Below are positions 42,239 through 45,617 of a DNA stretch of 45,617 nucleotides, one piece after another (the stretch's first letter is position 1; each line of letters starts with the position of its first letter). Made by a program: the position numbers and the translations under genes. The notes beneath the pieces were generated by a model. The model was not told the DNA's origin. It was given only the letters and a program-made list of their open reading frames with translations, and did not search any database. This stretch comes from Polyangiaceae bacterium (GTDB taxonomy: Bacteria > Myxococcota_A > Polyangia > Polyangiales > Polyangiaceae): contig JAPYTK010000017.1 in the NCBI GenBank assembly GCA_029941785.1, forward strand, positions 1 to 45,617. The letters run 5' to 3'.

Positions 42239-42985
42239 TCAATCACCCTTCTTGCAACCAACGAAGGTTACGTCGTCGATCCAAACCTCAAAATCGGCTG
42301 CGCGCTCCGAGAGCTGCCACTGTACGCCAAACAAACGCTTGGCATCGACACGCTCCGGCCGCGGACTACCCCAACCGCTCTCTTGTTTGAGGTTGGCAAA
42401 CTTCACGACGTAACGCGTCCACTCCTCGGTCAGTTCGAAATCGACGCCAAAGTCGTTGTAGCACTCCTTGCACGCTCCACCTCCCGGCTCCGTGTTCGCG
42501 TCGGGCAACTTCACACGCAACGTGCCCGCTGAGCCCGCACCTCGTTTCGCGACGAAGGCGATTCCCTCGTACTCGGCCGCGTCGTACGCGCCTTTGGGAT
42601 CCACGAAACTGAAACCCATGCCGGCGTACACATCGTCCCCGTCGCCAGTCCTCCCCTTCATCTGAAGTGCGTAGGCTGATCCAGGCGGCCCACCCGCCGC
42701 AACCTTGAACGCACTCGACGGCGGCGAGACGCGACTGCCCTTGTCATCCGTGTAGGTGTAGAGATAACCGCCTCGTCCTTGACGCGTAAGCGATTGTGCA
42801 TCTCCGTCCTCGGCGTTCTCGATGAGAGCGCGTCCTTCACAGCTATCGGTGACCGGGGCGGCGGCGCCTCCCGGCCCGGCTGCACCTCCCGGCTGCGCTC
42901 CGGGCTCAAGGGGCAGGAAGTGCGAGCACGCGCTGAAGCTGAAAAGAGACAACAGCGCCACCAGACCATGAACGACGTGCTTCAT
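42239..42985 (-). CDS. lipoprotein with a carbohydrate-binding-like (CIA30/CBM11-type) module
   Basis: 248 residues from the ATG at 42983-42985. The signal ends SFSAC (Cys20), then a Gly/Ala/Pro linker. The rest is one beta-sandwich module: YDAAEYEGIAFVAKRG and FGVQWQLSERAADFEVWID followed by DVTFVGC, which parallels YDASAYQGIRFKIKG and the C-terminal end of the deacetylase encoded next. It probably holds polysaccharide at the cell surface for the neighbouring enzymes. No Shine-Dalgarno sequence is clear. It lies 80 bp behind the AraC gene. Confidence 0.78.
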   Translation of the reverse strand: MKHVVHGLVALLSLFSFSACSHFLPLEPGAQPGGAAGPGGAAAPVTDSCEGRALIENAEDGDAQSLTRQGRGGYLYTYTDDKGSRVSPPSSAFKVAAGGPPGSAYALQMKGRTGDGDDVYAGMGFSFVDPKGAYDAAEYEGIAFVAKRGAGSAGTLRVKLPDANTEPGGGACKECYNDFGVDFELTEEWTRYVVKFANLKQESGWGSPRPERVDAKRLFGVQWQLSERAADFEVWIDDVTFVGCKKGD

Positions 42986-43065
42986 GGAATGAGTAGAGCG
43001 CACAACGGTAACCTTGATAAGGCGGTGAACATTTTCATCCATTAACCTGATTGAAATTGCACATG

Positions 43066-44874
43066 TTAGGGCAGCAGATCGCTGGTTTTGCGGTATTCGC
43101 CCGGCGTCCGCTCTGTCACTTTCTTGAAAGACCGGATCAGGTGATGCTGTGACTTGAAGCCACACGCCTGCGCGATCTGCTCGGTGGTCATGGGCGTCGT
43201 GACGAGCAGCGCTTTGACGCGCTCGACGCGAATGGCGCGCAGATAGGCCAGAAACGACGTCCCGGTGGCTTTCTTGAAGACACGACTGAAGGCCGGCACG
43301 CTGAACCCCGCCTGCTTCGCAACGACGGGGAGTGGCAAGGACTCGGAAAAATTCTCAGCGAGGTATTGGAGCGTCGCCTCGATGCGCATGACGCTCGGCC
43401 CCTGCCACGCGGTCGAAGACACGAAGACCAGCCGTTCCAGGGCGGATCCAAACGCTTCGATCACTTGGTAGAGCGATTGGGCTCCTTCGATGGCATCGGT
43501 CAGCTCGTCCGCGAATCGCTCGCGCGCCTCGGCTCGCATCGGGTGACGCTTTTGCACCGCCCGGAGAAGCTCGAACAAGGTGGCGAGCAGCAGACTTCGC
43601 GCCACCTCGATGCGCTCGGCGGCATAACGCAGAACCAAGCTCACGTAGCGATCACTCTGAAGTTTGATCTCCGTCGCGTTCTGACGGTTCATCGCCTCGC
43701 CCAACTCGTTCGCCGCCGCCTGCAAATCCCCATAGCGTGGGCGATGCGTCGCCTCGTGCTCGTCAAAGAACAGCACGTCCCTTTTCATCTGCGCACACAC
43801 ATGAAGAGCCAACACCGCCTCCTGATGGGAGGGGTGCAGACGGGCTCCGGGCGCCAAGGTATTTCCAATGCCCAGGACGATGCGCACCCCGAAGAGCTGC
43901 CGAATGTGGTCCCGAAAACGCTGAGCTCGCTCGCGAAGCTCCAGTCGCATCTGGGTAGTGTTGGAGCACGATTTGGTCGACGTAATGATCGACACGCCAT
44001 AATCCTGAAGTCGCGTCGCTGCGGTTTGAGCAGTCTCCCGAGCGAGAGCAATACACGCGCGTTGGATCTGGGCATTGCGGATCAGGACCTGAACCGGATC
44101 GAAGCGCTCGCGGCGGTCGTCGATCGGCATGAGCGCCATGGCGGTCGTCGGCAAGCGCTCAATTCCCATCCCTTCTTTCATCCAGTCGCTGAGTTCGCCC
44201 TCCTCGTGCCAGGGCGTCTGCCTAAACTTGTCAGGATGGATCACGCTGTCGATCCAACCATCGACCGGCCACTGGGTGGCGAAGCACTCTCGATTGAGTT
44301 TGTCGATGCGTTCCGACAAGGCGGCTTCGTCGCGCTCGCTCGTCAGATGGTCGCCCCACAGCTTCGCAAAACCGCTGAGCGCTTCGAGCAGCTCGTCGTT
44401 TACGACGGGAACGCCCAATGCCATTCGAACAAAATGCACAAAGTCCGGGTCGGCGCTCGATGGCTCGCGGCCGCTGATGTTGGCCCATTGTTCTTGCAGA
44501 CTCTCCCAGTTTGGATGCGCACGCAAAAACTGGCCGGCGAAGAGAAAGGTCGGTTTGTCCGCATCGGGAGAAAGGGGGACGAACAAATCGGAGAAGCCAA
44601 ACAGGTCACCGACGTGGGGCGCCCGACTCTGCAACGCCGCTTCGATACACGTTAGATAGTGAGCGTCCCGTTGCAGATCGCGGCCGAAATGTGTCTCGAA
44701 ATGAAACGGTTGCAAGCGCTGCCGCGGATCGCCGAGATCGCGCCACTCCAAGTGATCGCCCCGATCCCACTGAATCAGGAAGAACGGCAAAGCTCCCCGA
44801 TGCGACACGACGTTGTGAACCGCGTAGGCGTTGCGAAAGCGAACCTCCCAAGGTTCTGACTGGGATTCAGGCAT
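43066..44874 (-). CDS. AraC-family transcriptional regulator with a large sensory region
   Basis: 602 residues from the ATG at 44872-44874 with GGGAGG 11 bases before it. The C-terminal 100 residues are a double helix-turn-helix: LPLPVVAKQAGFSVPAFSRVFKKATG and EQIAQACGFKSQHHLIRSFKKV...PGEYRK. Residues about 290-390 show a degenerate GGDEF-like pattern (VRIVLGIGNTLAPG then SHQEAVLALHVC) seen in YesN- and CdaR-type regulators. The N-terminal 280 residues hold no domain I know. Regulators of this build usually respond to carbohydrates, which fits the neighbours: GH8 upstream and carbohydrate-binding protein downstream. It starts 39 bp after the GH8 stop. Confidence 0.9.
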   Translation of the reverse strand: MPESQSEPWEVRFRNAYAVHNVVSHRGALPFFLIQWDRGDHLEWRDLGDPRQRLQPFHFETHFGRDLQRDAHYLTCIEAALQSRAPHVGDLFGFSDLFVPLSPDADKPTFLFAGQFLRAHPNWESLQEQWANISGREPSSADPDFVHFVRMALGVPVVNDELLEALSGFAKLWGDHLTSERDEAALSERIDKLNRECFATQWPVDGWIDSVIHPDKFRQTPWHEEGELSDWMKEGMGIERLPTTAMALMPIDDRRERFDPVQVLIRNAQIQRACIALARETAQTAATRLQDYGVSIITSTKSCSNTTQMRLELRERAQRFRDHIRQLFGVRIVLGIGNTLAPGARLHPSHQEAVLALHVCAQMKRDVLFFDEHEATHRPRYGDLQAAANELGEAMNRQNATEIKLQSDRYVSLVLRYAAERIEVARSLLLATLFELLRAVQKRHPMRAEARERFADELTDAIEGAQSLYQVIEAFGSALERLVFVSSTAWQGPSVMRIEATLQYLAENFSESLPLPVVAKQAGFSVPAFSRVFKKATGTSFLAYLRAIRVERVKALLVTTPMTTEQIAQACGFKSQHHLIRSFKKVTERTPGEYRKTSDLLP

Positions 44875-44913
44875 GGCTCCGCCTCCCGCTGATCCGCCTC
44901 GTGGTCGGTCCAA

Positions 44914-45617
44914 TTATGGGCATGGTGCCTTCTCGGGCGGCCACCAGTTTCCGCTCATCACGATCATGGTCAGGATCTTGATCGTGTCTTCGTAATAGGC
45001 TCCGTCGAGCGCTCTTTGGTCGAGGGTCGTCCAAATCTTGTTGAGCCACGCCTGATGAGCGCCGTCGCTCATCGCCGCCACGCCCAGCGGTCCGGCAAAG
45101 GCTGTGCTGAAGTAACTCGCACCGGGCAAGGTGTCGCCATCGAGCCAATACCCTGCCGCGATGTTGCCGGGTTCGCCCGCCGTCTTTGTTTTCACCCAGC
45201 CATTGATCTTCGAGAGGAGAGCCGCCGCTCGCGGCTCACCCGAGGTGAGGAAGTGGACGCCGAGCCGCCAGGGAACCCGGCAGGCGTTGTAGCGATAGGT
45301 CCCGTCATAAGGACCCTCAAGAAAGCCCGATCCGGCCGGAGACGGAGACGATGCCGGAAAGCGGATGAAGTCGGGAAACAAGCCGGTGGTGCTGGCCGAC
45401 TTGGACTGAACCGCGCTGAGAATCGAATAGCCACCGTCGAGCACCGTCTGCCACTCATTGGAACCACCCGCAGCGAGAAAGCTCGCCACGTGACCGGGCA
45501 TGAAGTCGCTGCTGCGTGTCGCGTCGTAGTACTGCCCACTGTTGTGAGCCCAATCGCCGAGCAGGAACCATGAGTTGGTGTCGTCAACCTCGTGAGTTAA
45601 AATCGCCTGGCTGATCC
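44914..45617 (-). CDS. glycoside hydrolase family 8 enzyme (partial, 5' end outside the window)
   Basis: 234 codons of the C-terminal part; the frame is open to the window edge. The conserved pieces are TRSSDFMPGH, YDGTYRYNACRVPWRLGVHFL and YYEDTIKILTMIVMSGNWW, the C-terminal landmarks of GH8 (endoglucanase, chitosanase, licheninase, xylanase). The catalytic Glu expected in the N-terminal half is not in the window. The enzyme cuts beta-1,4-glycans; the neighbouring deacetylases make chitosan-type substrate plausible but cellulose is equally possible. It seems to head the minus-strand set. Confidence 0.85.
   Translation of the reverse strand, partial: ISQAILTHEVDDTNSWFLLGDWAHNSGQYYDATRSSDFMPGHVASFLAAGGSNEWQTVLDGGYSILSAVQSKSASTTGLFPDFIRFPASSPSPAGSGFLEGPYDGTYRYNACRVPWRLGVHFLTSGEPRAAALLSKINGWVKTKTAGEPGNIAAGYWLDGDTLPGASYFSTAFAGPLGVAAMSDGAHQAWLNKIWTTLDQRALDGAYYEDTIKILTMIVMSGNWWPPEKAPCP

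Noticed and set aside
43366-44655. 429-codon open frame on the plus strand
   Set aside because: It is antisense to the AraC regulator and its product is Arg/His-rich with no domain; a by-product of GC-rich codon use.
1-45617. CRISPR arrays, tRNA, rRNA, insertion sequences, attachment sites
   Set aside because: I looked for spaced direct repeats, cloverleaf-type sequence, terminal inverted repeats and transposase motifs and saw none.

Overview
This 45.6 kb, GC-rich window reads as chromosomal DNA of a member of the Myxococcota, probably class Polyangia; genus cannot be told. The signs are: about 15 of 39 genes encode lipoproteins with a lipobox followed by a long Gly/Ala/Ser/Thr linker; a subtilase ends in a MYXO-CTERM-like tail; there is a DUF1592/DUF1552 pair; and there are secreted FG-GAP, SUMF1-like, PPC and lamin-tail proteins. 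I see no rRNA, tRNA, CRISPR array, insertion sequence or phage gene. No gap between genes exceeds 300 bases.

Layout. 44-8534: a hydrolase lipoprotein divergent from a DUF1592-DUF1552-lipoprotein operon, then an NAD-dependent epimerase-like enzyme and an overlapping pair of a zinc metallopeptidase and an ATP-grasp ligase. 8727-14291: a Cys-rich lipoprotein overlapping a ferritin-like di-iron protein, then housekeeping genes (trpS, terC-like, glyoxalase II-like, QueD/PTPS-like, DHH phosphoesterase). 14372-16278: the most notable locus, a lipoprotein gene with an in-frame UGA that I read as selenocysteine, followed by a copper type II (PHM/DBH-like) monooxygenase lipoprotein. 16288-22703: slyX, a lamin-tail/phospholipase-D lipoprotein, sohB, an SRPBCC lipoprotein coupled to an ABC-F ATPase, and a small Cys-rich protein. 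22917-34235: secreted proteins (subtilase, SUMF1-like, PPC-repeat, FG-GAP) plus a Rieske oxygenase, an alpha/beta hydrolase and pterin dehydratase. 34319-37589: a Cys-rich lipoprotein, a FlgM-like protein, an aminotransferase and an unknown protein. 37610-45617: a minus-strand set of polysaccharide genes (GH8, AraC regulator, carbohydrate-binding lipoprotein, two polysaccharide deacetylases, HupE/UreJ-like).

Main discovery candidate. The gene at 14372-15205 is split by a UGA at 14867-14869, but both halves lie in one frame. Together they form a thioredoxin-fold domain closely resembling the N-terminal domain of animal selenoprotein P, with a UxxC motif where SelP has UxxC and with the SelP signature VWTLLxGxKDDFxIYD. 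A perfect 7-bp hairpin with a GGC loop lies 17 nt after the UGA, which fits a bacterial SECIS element. A standard gene caller would break this gene or drop its second half.

The remaining genes mostly describe an envelope-centred lifestyle: surface-anchored hydrolases, binding proteins and redox enzymes, with ordinary metabolic genes between them. Assignments rest on motif recognition by eye; no database search was run.
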